Assembly: GCA_004102645.1 (NCBI GenBank)
Contig: CP034928.1
Coordinates: 1,294,153-1,358,152 of the forward strand
Source: Candidatus Bipolaricaulis sibiricus
GTDB lineage: Bacteria > Bipolaricaulota > Bipolaricaulia > Bipolaricaulales > Bipolaricaulaceae
DNA: 64,000 nt
Direction: 5' to 3'
In this document: piece after piece, positions 42,896 to 51,535 of the stretch
Numbering within the stretch: position 1 is the first letter of the stretch
Layout of the letters: every line of letters begins with the position of its first letter
Notes under the pieces: generated by a model
Seen by the model: the letters and a program-made list of their open reading frames with translations, nothing else
Told to the model about the DNA's origin: nothing
Databases searched by the model: none
Position numbers and translations under genes: made by a program

Positions 42896-45133
42896 ATGAG
42901 GGAGCAGCGACGGTTGGGCGTTGTGTTGGCTTTGGGGCTGGCCGTGGGAGCCGGCGGAATCTCTAGCCCCGTCTTCCCGCCGGGGGTGGAGGAACTTTTG
43001 CCCCATGCGGTGAACCTCTGGCACTGGAAGACGCTTGCGCCCTTTGGGGCAGCTTCGCTGACCGTGTTGGCAGTGGGAGACCTCACCGAGGATGGATTGG
43101 ACGACGTGGTGGTGTCAGACCACCAGACGATCTATGTGTTCGCGGGTACGCCGGACGGAGGGTTTGTGGATCGTCCCGTTGGGTTCTATGAGGTCAAATG
43201 GCACAATGGGCGGTACTACACCGTCATCGGCTCGACTCAACCTTTGTCTGCGACTCTCGTTGACCTGGATGAAGACGGCGCCCTTGACCTCGTGGCGGGG
43301 GCGACCAGTACGCAAGACAAGCTCTACCTGTTCCGCAACGGGGGGCGGGGAGGGCTGGACAAGATGGCCGCCTTGGAGGTCCCCAAGCCCCCGTACCAGC
43401 TGTGGGTACTGGACTTCACAGGGAATGGGTTGTTGGACATCCTGTGGTGGACGGAGGGGGGCCGGAACGACGGGCAGCTATTCCTGCACGAGGGACAGGG
43501 CGGGTTTACTTTTGGCGGCCCCCTGGTTCTCGCGGAAGTGAAGGGGCAGCCGCTTGGTCTGGCGGACCTCAACGGGGATGACTTTCTGGAGTTCGTGTTT
43601 TACTCATCGGATGCGGTCCAGGTGCTGTGGGGAAGCCCGCAAGGCTTTACCGAAAAGACGGAGTGGCTGAGCCCTCACGGCAAGATCTGGCACGGGCGCC
43701 TGATGGAGCATGGGGGCGGCCTAGTCGAGCTCGTCCTCGGCACCAGCGAGGGCTTGGTCACCGGCTTGCTCAGCCGAGAGGGTCTGGAGGTGGGGGCATT
43801 CTACCCTGTGGGGGAAGTGATATGGGTCCACCTCATCGATCTGACCTACGATGGCGTTGAGGACGCGCTGGTTCTGCTGCGCTCGGCGGGTTGGATGGTG
43901 CTGGCAGGCAAGGGTGATGGGGGGTTCCACCTCCCCACCAGCGAATTCCTGCTTTTCGGAAGCCTGTCCCTGGGAGGGAGGGAGAGCACGTGGACAATGA
44001 CCATTGCCGGCCAACCGGCGCTCGTACTCAACAGCAGACCGTTCCCGACCGTATACGTTGTGAGCAGCGCGCCCCGTGGGGAGAGCCTGATCCCGTTTTC
44101 GGGAAGATACCTCCTGGCAGTGGGTGACCTCAGCAGAAACGGAAGCCCGGACCTGGTGGTCGAAGGCAGAGCGGGAGTGGACGTGTTGTGGAACAACGGA
44201 ACCGGAGCGTTCGTACGCCGCGAGCTTCTGCAAGCAGAGCTGAACGTCATCACGGCGGAGGTCGAGGAGGGAAAGCTTTACCTATTGAACCTCGTCCCTC
44301 GCGAGCGTGGCTGGGCTGCGATCGAGCTGTGGACAGTGTCCGCGCGGGGGGACGTGCTCAGCCGTGAAGTGCTCGAGGAGTTTGGGCCCTACGAAGAGAA
44401 CACCATCCAGCCTGTTCTCCTAGTGGCGGATTTTGACGGCAACGGGACAAGCGACGTCCTTCTTCTCCGCAAAGAAGCGGTGCTCGTCAAGTGGGATGAG
44501 AGGACCTGGGAGAGCTTCCCCTGGGAGAAGGGGAACTTGGGGTTGGCCACGGCGGGGCAGTTCACCCGCAAGGACATTCCCGAAGCAGCCCTCCTCAGCG
44601 AGGAGGGGGTGTTCTTCGTCTCGTTCCCCCACAGGGTTCTGGAGGTGAAGCAGGCGCCGTTTGCACTCGAGGTCCTACCCCTGGCAATGTCCGCAGGGGA
44701 CCTGGATGGGGATGGGTACGACGACCTCGTGCTTTTAGGCTTGGAGATCGAGATCCAGGTGAATGAGGAGAGGGTGGCGGTCGGGGTGGTCGGCTCCCGG
44801 GGATGGGTGCTGTGGTCCACGGGTGAGGTCGCAGAGCTTGCGCTTCCACAGCTTTCGCAGGGTGACGCGCCATGGCCCTTGCAGGGGCTGGCCCTGGGGG
44901 ACTTCACGGGTGACGGGATAGGTGACATCGCGTTCACCACCATCCACGGTGCGGGGGTGTTCGTGCTTCCTGGTCGAGGGGACGGCACGTTTGCCGAGGC
45001 CGTGCAGATTCCGCGTCCCATGGGGCCGTTGTTCGCGGCCGATCTCAGCCGCTCGGGCCAGCCCGCGCTCATCGGCTCCTCGGTGGGGCTTGAGCCCTAC
45101 CTGTGGATTCGTTGGAACGGAGGTGGACAATGA
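42896..45133 (+). CDS. Secreted FG-GAP repeat protein, unit 1
   Basis: A 745-residue exported protein. ATG at 42896 follows GGAGGT, and the product opens with a signal peptide (RRLGVVLALGLAVGAGGISS). About nine FG-GAP/VCBS-type repeats with calcium-loop motifs can be picked out, for example DLTEDGLDDVVV, DLDEDGALDLVAG, DFTGNGLLDILW, DLNGDDFLEFVF, DFDGNGTSDVLLL, DLDGDGYDDLVLL and DFTGDGIGDIAFT. Such repeats build beta-propellers like integrin alpha heads and often mediate adhesion. The C-terminus WNGGGQ is shared with unit 3 (WNGGGR). Its stop overlaps the start of the partner gene (ATGA). Confidence 0.88.
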   Translation: MREQRRLGVVLALGLAVGAGGISSPVFPPGVEELLPHAVNLWHWKTLAPFGAASLTVLAVGDLTEDGLDDVVVSDHQTIYVFAGTPDGGFVDRPVGFYEVKWHNGRYYTVIGSTQPLSATLVDLDEDGALDLVAGATSTQDKLYLFRNGGRGGLDKMAALEVPKPPYQLWVLDFTGNGLLDILWWTEGGRNDGQLFLHEGQGGFTFGGPLVLAEVKGQPLGLADLNGDDFLEFVFYSSDAVQVLWGSPQGFTEKTEWLSPHGKIWHGRLMEHGGGLVELVLGTSEGLVTGLLSREGLEVGAFYPVGEVIWVHLIDLTYDGVEDALVLLRSAGWMVLAGKGDGGFHLPTSEFLLFGSLSLGGRESTWTMTIAGQPALVLNSRPFPTVYVVSSAPRGESLIPFSGRYLLAVGDLSRNGSPDLVVEGRAGVDVLWNNGTGAFVRRELLQAELNVITAEVEEGKLYLLNLVPRERGWAAIELWTVSARGDVLSREVLEEFGPYEENTIQPVLLVADFDGNGTSDVLLLRKEAVLVKWDERTWESFPWEKGNLGLATAGQFTRKDIPEAALLSEEGVFFVSFPHRVLEVKQAPFALEVLPLAMSAGDLDGDGYDDLVLLGLEIEIQVNEERVAVGVVGSRGWVLWSTGEVAELALPQLSQGDAPWPLQGLALGDFTGDGIGDIAFTTIHGAGVFVLPGRGDGTFAEAVQIPRPMGPLFAADLSRSGQPALIGSSVGLEPYLWIRWNGGGQ

Positions 45134-46896
45134 TCGGGCGGATCGGATGGATACTAGCGTACCTTGGGTTGGCGTTCACCCTTGAAGCTAGAGCGGACGA
45201 CTGCAAATGTACTGCTACTCCCTTCTGGGGTAGCCAACCGGGGACCAGTATTAGGGTCGGGGTTTCCTTTGGCGGGCGGGTTACAGAAAAGGTCCAGATT
45301 GGCGCAGGCGTGGGCCTGACTCTTACCTGGGGAGGCGCAATAACGGCCCGTCAAGAGTGTACCTGCGTCGACTACTGCTGCCCTGATCCTGAGGTCGTCC
45401 GCCCCACAGTGATCATGAGCTCGATCCCGCTTTCGGTTGAGATGCCTGGCCCGTTGGATCCACGATACCGAATAGAGCAAAAAATGACAGTAAGCCCTGT
45501 ACCTATACCCGACGAGGATGTATGGGAATGCCAAGATTGTGAGAAGGAGGAAGTGCCGCGGGCTTGCCGGGGAACGAGAGGAATGACCTACAGGCAGGCG
45601 GGGGTGAGTGTAGGTCTTTCGTTCTCCGCGTCCGTCGCGGGGAAAACGGTCACGGTGGGGTTCTCGCTGCCAGGGCCCGCAGAGCCGGAGATGACGATTC
45701 TTCTCAGTCCCTGCCGGGCCGAAGAGTCGCCAAAGAACCGACGACCTTTCTTCTCCGAGGTTCCCGCGTCTCTTTGTCTTGCGCCAGGCCAGTCGGTGGA
45801 CATCGTCTTGCACGCCTACGACCCTGACGGTCCGGATGACATTGCTTTTGTTGAACCTTCGTCTCCCTGGCCGGAGGGGATCAGCGGTTCTATCGTTCAG
45901 GACCGGATTGTGCAGTGGAGGCTGGAGGGAGCGTATGAAGCCGTGTGGGCCCGTGAAGTCACCTTTAGGATTGAGGTTGACGAGGCGTACACGGGCACCG
46001 GTGGGGAGCTGCAATTTCTTGTCTTTGATAGGGAACGCGAGTTAGCACTCGTTGAGGTTCCCTTTGAGGTCATTTGGCCCATCGAGATCCGAATGGAGAA
46101 CCCAACAGAGTACTGGGAGCAAGTCCGAGCACGAGATGGACGGATGGTCTCCGTTCTTGTGCAGGAGTTCGATCTTGTGATCAATGACCCGAATTGCCCG
46201 AACCCGTTGTGTCGGACTTTTCTTGTCCCGTGGTTCGCGTACTGTATAAGGACCAAGAGCAACCAGGGCAGGATCCGGATCGATTCATCATCAGAAGGAT
46301 TTGGTTCATTCTGCGCAGCATCAGAGGCACGGACGAAGAGGAGGCACATCAAGTTTGTGCCCGATCCAGATGCCCAAGAGGAAGAAGACGAAGTGGTGGT
46401 GGAAGTTAGCCACTATGGGTGCCAAGTTGTCTTCACCAAGAACGGTTTTCCCGTCAAGGTTGTGGTGAACACCATGCCCGAGACCAGTGTCTCCCCGTCT
46501 GAACTCACCACCCGCGCCGGTGGGTCCGTGCGGGCGAGGGTCATCGCCACGGACCCGGACGGGGACTGGGTCACACTTGTCCAAACCTCCGGCCCGGGCG
46601 CGTTCACGCCGGTAACAGGGGAGGGCGAGGCAAGCGGCACCTGGAGCTGGACGGTGCCCCAGGCGTACGGGGGCAGCTCGTGGCGGCTGGCCGGGTTCCG
46701 GGCTGAGGACGCCTGGGGCGGTAGCTCCCTTGCCTACCTCTTGGTGCGGATCAGCACCCCGCCGCGGCTGTACTGTACAGGGAGCAAGAGTGTGATGCCG
46801 GTTGTACCCGATCGCTGTGGTGGGGGAGGGACACTTATAGAAGAGACGCGTTGGGAGGGTGGTTATTATGAATACAGCGCAGGTCAGTCCGGCTGA
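45130..46896 (+). CDS. Secreted Cys-containing Ig-like partner protein, unit 1
   Basis: A 588-residue exported protein, ATG overlapping the FG-GAP stop. The signal peptide is MIGRIGWILAYLGLAFTLEA. The N-terminal third is Cys-rich (CKC, CTCVDYCC, CQDCEKEE). The middle contains cadherin/Ig-like beta sequence (VDIVLHAYDPDGPDDIAFVE). The last 120 residues hold a module (DPDGDWVTLVQTSGPGAFTP, GTWSWTVPQAYGGSSWRLAG, AYLLVRISTPPR) that recurs in units 2 and 3. Past STPPR the sequence departs from unit 3 and soon stops, so this copy may be truncated. The family is not recognised. Confidence 0.75.
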   Translation: MIGRIGWILAYLGLAFTLEARADDCKCTATPFWGSQPGTSIRVGVSFGGRVTEKVQIGAGVGLTLTWGGAITARQECTCVDYCCPDPEVVRPTVIMSSIPLSVEMPGPLDPRYRIEQKMTVSPVPIPDEDVWECQDCEKEEVPRACRGTRGMTYRQAGVSVGLSFSASVAGKTVTVGFSLPGPAEPEMTILLSPCRAEESPKNRRPFFSEVPASLCLAPGQSVDIVLHAYDPDGPDDIAFVEPSSPWPEGISGSIVQDRIVQWRLEGAYEAVWAREVTFRIEVDEAYTGTGGELQFLVFDRERELALVEVPFEVIWPIEIRMENPTEYWEQVRARDGRMVSVLVQEFDLVINDPNCPNPLCRTFLVPWFAYCIRTKSNQGRIRIDSSSEGFGSFCAASEARTKRRHIKFVPDPDAQEEEDEVVVEVSHYGCQVVFTKNGFPVKVVVNTMPETSVSPSELTTRAGGSVRARVIATDPDGDWVTLVQTSGPGAFTPVTGEGEASGTWSWTVPQAYGGSSWRLAGFRAEDAWGGSSLAYLLVRISTPPRLYCTGSKSVMPVVPDRCGGGGTLIEETRWEGGYYEYSAGQSG

Positions 46897-47536
46897 GGTT
46901 CATGTTCGGAAGGCGGTGATCGGCCTGGGGCTTGAGGACAGGACCAGATCTCCGCGGTCCATCCCCGGTCTCAGCGCAAGAGGGAGACAAGATCGCGCTT
47001 CCGAACGCCAGTCCTTGCCTCACATCCGATCTGCTGGGCAAGATAGCGAAAGTCCACGGGCCACCGCATTCCCCCACAGGTTCCTAGCCGGGATCTTACT
47101 GGTGTCCATGCTCTGGGCCGTCGCCCCTGCGGTGCTTGCGGCAAGTGCTGGGCAGGGATTACCTCCGGCGGTTGTCCTTGGCTCTGTGCGTGTGTTTCGC
47201 TCTGCCGAGCACGTCCGACTCCTGGGCACGTGCGATCTGGACGGTGACGGACACCTCGACATCATCTGGGGTGACCGTCAGTACCTAGGGGTACTGTGGG
47301 GGCAAGAAGGCGGCATGTTCCGAGAGGGGATGCCAAGCCCGTACTCCTTCCTTTTAGGTCCCCGGAAAGATGGTTTCCGCGAAATCCAGCCGGTGGGTGA
47401 CTTCTTTCCCCTTCTCGGTACTGTAGGGGACCTGGATAGTGACGACGACTTGGATGTCGTCGCGGCGGTGATCAACACCGAAACCGGGTTTCACGAGCTC
47501 ATCGTGTTCGAGAACAAGAGAGATCGCCTCCTATAG
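46868..47536 (+). CDS. FG-GAP protein fragment, unit 2 (ends at in-frame TAG)
   Basis: A 222-residue frame with ATG at 46868 after GGGAGGG, overlapping the end of unit 1. About 60 low-complexity polar residues precede a signal-like stretch (FLAGILLVSMLWAVAPAVLA). Two FG-GAP motifs follow (DLDGDGHLDIIWG and DLDSDDDLDVVAA). The frame stops at TAG 47534-47536, but the same frame continues without other interruption into the next open segment. I read it as the 5' part of one broken gene spanning 46868-49047. Confidence 0.6.
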   Translation: MNTAQVSPAEVHVRKAVIGLGLEDRTRSPRSIPGLSARGRQDRASERQSLPHIRSAGQDSESPRATAFPHRFLAGILLVSMLWAVAPAVLAASAGQGLPPAVVLGSVRVFRSAEHVRLLGTCDLDGDGHLDIIWGDRQYLGVLWGQEGGMFREGMPSPYSFLLGPRKDGFREIQPVGDFFPLLGTVGDLDSDDDLDVVAAVINTETGFHELIVFENKRDRLL

Positions 47537-47548
47537 AGGGCTCAGACC

Positions 47549-48382
47549 TTGGAGCTTCTTTTGCTCGGTAGGGATGAGTTAGGATACCACATCCGCATCT
47601 GGGATCTGCCGACACGCAACCCTCACAGGGTCGTCGTCATGACCACGGATGAGCGCGGGCAGGGCACAAGAGTTAAAGTTCCTGTGGTCTCCATCCACCG
47701 CCCGAAGATCACCGTTGAAGATGCGGACTGGCAGCAGGTCTCGCGGGATAAGTGGGTCTACACAGTTATTGCGACCGTGACCGACCGCGACTTCCAGCCC
47801 TGTGTCGAGCGCACGCTTGCGGAGCGGCTGCGACTGACCGCCTATTCAAGCGGAGGTGGGAAGTTTCTGTTCGCGCATCCCTGGAACGTTGCCGAGCGGG
47901 AAGTTGGTTGTACAGACGCCTTTAAACTGGATGACAGCTACGGTAGGCAGGTGAAGCTCGAGTATTCCCCAAGCAGTGAAGCGATTCCTCGCCAGTTTAT
48001 GCTCGCCCTGACGGCGACCGACGCGTGGGGCTTCAGCGAGAAATGGAACCTGGAGCTGAAGGACGGCATGCCGTCGTTCGAGAAGTACGAGAGCTTTCCG
48101 CCGGCTTCCTCCCCCATCAGGATTCCGTTCGGCGCACAGGTGCGCTTGACCCTCTCGTTCCGCGATCCAGATGGAGACTGGCTTGAGCTCCGGCAAGTTC
48201 GAGGTCCTGGCACCTTTACTCCGGTGCAGGGAATGGGCAGGGTCGAGGGGACCTGGTCCTGGACAGCAGATTCGCGGCAGAGGTACTGGTTAGTTGAGTT
48301 CGAGTGTCAGGACTACGTTTTCCCCGGCGGCCCCCCTTATGAAGGCCCTGCCAGGGCGATGTTCCTCTTGGAAATCGTTTAA
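47549..48382 (+). pseudogene. Middle segment of the broken unit 2 gene
   Basis: A 277-residue open segment in the same frame as 46868-47536, separated from it by one TAG. The first codon is TTG without a good ribosome-binding site. It encodes LLLLGRDELGYHIRIWDLP and then Ig-like sequence ending in the GDWLELRQVRGPGTFTP and GTWSWTADSRQRYWLVEF module of the partner family. It ends at TAA 48380-48382, exactly where unit 3 reads ISTPPR (here IV-stop-PPR), so a nonsense change in a longer gene is likely. Confidence 0.6.
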
Positions 48383-48412
48383 CCCCCGCGGCCGCACAGT
48401 GGCTCGGCCTGG

Positions 48413-49047
48413 GTGAACTGGGGCGCCACCGCGCGGACCATCCTCTACGTTCAGGATCCGGACAGCTTCTCCCACAGCTTCGCTTTCGACCCGCCGCCGG
48501 GGATCTCGGTGCAGGTGGTGGGCGAGCAGGCGCCACGGGAGGAAGACGACGCATGGGGCGGCCACCTCTACGAGGTCGAGGTCTCGGCGGATGAAACCCT
48601 GTGCCCTGGTACCTACTCGGTTCCCTTCACGGTGACCGACCCGGACGGCAACTCTGACCAGGCGACCCTCACCGTCCACGTGGTGGGCAACCAGCCGCCG
48701 CAGGCTTCCCCGCCCTACCTGCAGGGGGAGACCACGGTCATCCTCAGCCCAACCGGCCTTGTCCGCACGCCCGTGGTCTTCCAACCGATCAACGTTGGGA
48801 TCCTGACGGTGACCCTGTGACCATCGAAGGCTATGGCATCCCATCCGTTTACGCCGCGAACTTGTCCGCTTTCCTGGGCTCGCTTGTGGCCCTCTACACG
48901 CCGGGCGGGCTCACCGACGAGGACCTTTGCGGAGCCGTGCGGGAAAGGGATGTGATTGTGGACGAGCTCTCCCTAACCCTGCGGGACAAGTGTGGTGCCA
49001 CCACCGAGGTTCTAGCCATTGTCACCATCAAGGTGAGCTTGTCTTAA
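48413..49047 (+). pseudogene. 3' segment of the broken unit 2 gene (shared module copy A)
   Basis: Continues the frame past the TAA and encodes GATARTILYVQDPDSFSHSF, EEDDAWGGHLYEVEVSADET and GNQPPQASPPYLQGETTVIL, near-identical in DNA to unit 3. At about 48795 one T is missing relative to the unit 5 copy (GTTGGGA against GTTTGGGA), so the frame ends at 48820. The remainder (YAANLSAFLGSLVALYTPGG, RERDVIVDELSLTLRDKCGA) is open in the next frame from 48817 to 49047. No promoter or start of its own is apparent. Confidence 0.65.
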
Positions 49048-49092
49048 ATTCCCCTCCCCCTCAATGGGGGAGGACCGGGTGGGGGTGAATTT
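49046..49092. repeat. REP-like palindrome / terminator
   Basis: Inner hairpin CTCCCCC-TCAAT-GGGGGAG (49054-49072) inside an outer AAATTC/GAATTT pair, followed by T-rich sequence. It resembles widespread REP-like elements of the form CCTCCCCC...GGGGGAGG...GGGTGGGGGTG and probably terminates unit 2 transcription. Confidence 0.55.
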
Positions 49093-49182
49093 CCCCATTC
49101 TTCCACCTACCACCCACTAGAGGAGGGAGAAGCGACTTCCTGGTCGATCAAGAAAATGTTTGCAAGATAAGCCCTTTGAGGC

Positions 49183-49214
49183 TTGACAGACCGGGGGGGG
49201 GGAAAGAGTACACT
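49183..49214 (+). promoter_or_regulatory. Unit 3 promoter with G10 tract in the spacer (phase-variable type)
   Basis: Perfect TTGACA at 49183-49188 and TACACT at 49209-49214, separated by 20 bases that contain ten consecutive G (49193-49202). An optimal 17-base spacer would need seven G. Slippage in the tract would change promoter strength, as known for porA and opc of Neisseria. The ATG follows 36 bases after the -10. Confidence 0.65.
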
Positions 49215-49249
49215 ACGTTCGGACTGATCGAGGAGGCTGGAGGTGGCGG

Positions 49250-51535
49250 ATGAGGGAGAAGCGACGGTTGGGCATCGTGGTGGCCGTGGCGCTGGCCGTG
49301 GGAGCCAGCGGGGTTTCCGGGCCTGTCTTCCCACGGGGAGTGGAGGAGATCCTGGGCCATGCAGTGGTACTGAGGGAGGCTTTTGCCCTCTCGTTTCCCG
49401 GCATCGGTCTAGGTGCGCTCCTTGGCGTTCACGACTGGAATGGGGATGGGTGGCCCGACCTTGTGGTGGCCAGTGACCGCCGAGTTCAGGTGTGGTTCGG
49501 CGACGGGCAGGGCGGATTCAACCCCGGCCCTTGGTTGTACTTGGAGGTGGAGGAGTACGTCGAAGGAAAGCGGATTCCCTATCGGCCCGTTTCGGACTCC
49601 CCCGAGGTTCCCTGGCAGCCCTATGAGCTCGAGGAGCGGGAGGGCAAGCTGTTTGTCCCGATCGAGGTCATTGTCCACACCGGTGCCCTGGTGGACTTGG
49701 ACGGGGACGGGATCCTTGACCTTGTTGTCCGCGGCTACGGCGGGCCTCGAGAAGATAGGGGTCTTCGGCTCTACCTCCTGCGGGGGCTGGGCGGTGGCGA
49801 GTTCGCCCGCGCTGGAAGCGTTCCTCACCCCCAAGGGTTGTACATCTCCGAGCTTAGGGCTGCGGACGGCGGGGTCCTGTTCACCGCGGCGGAGGAGGAC
49901 AGCCCCACCCGCCTGTACCGGCTGAGCGCACCCGAGGGGCTGGCGAGCCCCCGCTTGGTCCAGCTGGCCGAGGGGCCGTGGGGCCTTCGCTGGGCGGGCG
50001 ATCTGACGGGCGATGGTCTTTACGATCTTGTGGTCTCCACAGGGGAGATGGTCCAGGTCCTCGTGGGAAGCGGCGGGGGCGAGTTTCAGGAGGGCCCACA
50101 GTTCACCTCCCGGGTCGGGGAGGTACAGGGAGTAGAGGTGGCCGACTTGGACGGGGATAGCTTCCTTGACCTGGTCGTTCTGACCCCCTCCGGGATCGTT
50201 ACCGCCCTGAGACGCGAGGACGGGTATACGGAGAGTTTCTTCCGCGACCCGGGGTTTCCCTTGTGGCAGCATGCGGTGGCCGACCTCACGGGAGACGGGA
50301 TCCCCGACCTCCTCGTGCAGCGATCCACAGGTTTTTCCGAGTACCTCCTTCTTCCCGGCGATGGGCAGGGTGGGTTCCTGGAGCCCGTGATCTCGCTCGT
50401 TGTCCCTGATGGCATCTTGACCAAGCCGTATTTTGTGGACCTCAACGCCGATGGCCTTCTGGACGTCGTCTTCGCCCCCTTCGTCGGAAGGCGCGTACGG
50501 GTCTACCTGAACGGCGGGACGCCCTCGGGGACAAGCCTGCACCCTCTCCCCGGGACGCTGCTGGCGGTGGGCGATTTTTCGGGAAACGGGCATCCGGACA
50601 TCCTGACCGCGGACACAAGCCAACGCGGCGTGGGAGTTTGGTGGAACGATGGCCGAGGCGGTTTGGTCTATCAGCCCCTTGCCTCGTTGGGCCGGGTTCC
50701 TACAGCCGGGGCTTTGACTCCCGGCGTGGCTTACATCCTTCTGCTTCCTGAGGAAAAGGCTCCGGCCGAGCTTGTGGCCATCGCCGCCACGGGAGAGATC
50801 CTGGACCGGTGGCGGTTGAGCGAGGAGAGCCTGCCGGTGGTGGTGGCAACTGACCTCAATGGGGATGGCCTCATGGACGTGGCCATCCCGGCCAAAGGGA
50901 AACTCTTGGTCCTGTGGAGCGGTCGAAACCTGGGCACCTATCCCTGGCCAGCGGGGGAGGTGAGCTTCCTTGCTCCAGGAGATGGTGGGCTGTGGGCCGT
51001 TTCGATCGGGGAGTACGCCGACCTGGTGGAGGTCAAGTTCCCAGGCCGCAGGCTTGTGGTTTCCCATCCCCTCCTTCAGCTTGAGGCCCTCCCCCTGACC
51101 ATGACCGCGGGCGACCTGGACGGGGATGGGATCCCCGACCCGGTGGTCCTGGCGGTCGAGCTGGGGGCGAAGACTGAGAATGACGAGGTGGTGCTGTTCA
51201 TCGAGCGGGTGGTGGCGGGGATCGCCCTCTCCTCCAGCGGGCCTGTGGTCGAGGAGGTGCCGGGCTTTCCCGAGGACCAGACGCCCTGGCCGTTTCTTGG
51301 TGCAGGGGTGGGTGTGTTCGGCGGGGTCCCGCACCTTGTCCACACGACCTCGGCCGGGGGTGGGGTGTTCCTCCTGCCCTGGCAAGGGGGATGGGGCGAG
51401 CCGAGGCGCCTCGACGTGGCGGCAGGTCCTGTGCTCGTGGCCGACCTCGACGGAAACGGTGAACCCGAGGTCATCGCCGCCACGGTGGGTCTGGCAACCC
51501 TCCTTGGGGTGATCTGGAACGGAGGTGGGCGATGA
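49250..51535 (+). CDS. Secreted FG-GAP repeat protein, unit 3
   Basis: A 761-residue paralogue of the unit 1 FG-GAP protein, with the same leader DNA, ribosome-binding site (GGAGGTGGCGG) and signal peptide pattern (RRLGIVVAVALAVGASGVSG). Repeats include DWNGDGWPDLVVA, DLDGDGILDLVV, DLTGDGLYDLVVS, DLDGDSFLDLVVL, DLTGDGIPDLLVQ, DLNADGLLDVVFA, DLNGDGLMDVAIP and DLDGDGIPDPVVL. It ends in WNGGGR and its TGA overlaps the ATG of the partner. Predicted surface or secreted beta-propeller with calcium loops. Confidence 0.88.
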   Translation: MREKRRLGIVVAVALAVGASGVSGPVFPRGVEEILGHAVVLREAFALSFPGIGLGALLGVHDWNGDGWPDLVVASDRRVQVWFGDGQGGFNPGPWLYLEVEEYVEGKRIPYRPVSDSPEVPWQPYELEEREGKLFVPIEVIVHTGALVDLDGDGILDLVVRGYGGPREDRGLRLYLLRGLGGGEFARAGSVPHPQGLYISELRAADGGVLFTAAEEDSPTRLYRLSAPEGLASPRLVQLAEGPWGLRWAGDLTGDGLYDLVVSTGEMVQVLVGSGGGEFQEGPQFTSRVGEVQGVEVADLDGDSFLDLVVLTPSGIVTALRREDGYTESFFRDPGFPLWQHAVADLTGDGIPDLLVQRSTGFSEYLLLPGDGQGGFLEPVISLVVPDGILTKPYFVDLNADGLLDVVFAPFVGRRVRVYLNGGTPSGTSLHPLPGTLLAVGDFSGNGHPDILTADTSQRGVGVWWNDGRGGLVYQPLASLGRVPTAGALTPGVAYILLLPEEKAPAELVAIAATGEILDRWRLSEESLPVVVATDLNGDGLMDVAIPAKGKLLVLWSGRNLGTYPWPAGEVSFLAPGDGGLWAVSIGEYADLVEVKFPGRRLVVSHPLLQLEALPLTMTAGDLDGDGIPDPVVLAVELGAKTENDEVVLFIERVVAGIALSSSGPVVEEVPGFPEDQTPWPFLGAGVGVFGGVPHLVHTTSAGGGVFLLPWQGGWGEPRRLDVAAGPVLVADLDGNGEPEVIAATVGLATLLGVIWNGGGR

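Noticed and set aside
46868-48382. Stop-codon recoding (TAG and TAA read through) in unit 2
   Set aside because: TAA, TAG and TGA all end normal genes in this window, and unit 2 also has a frameshift, so decay is simpler.
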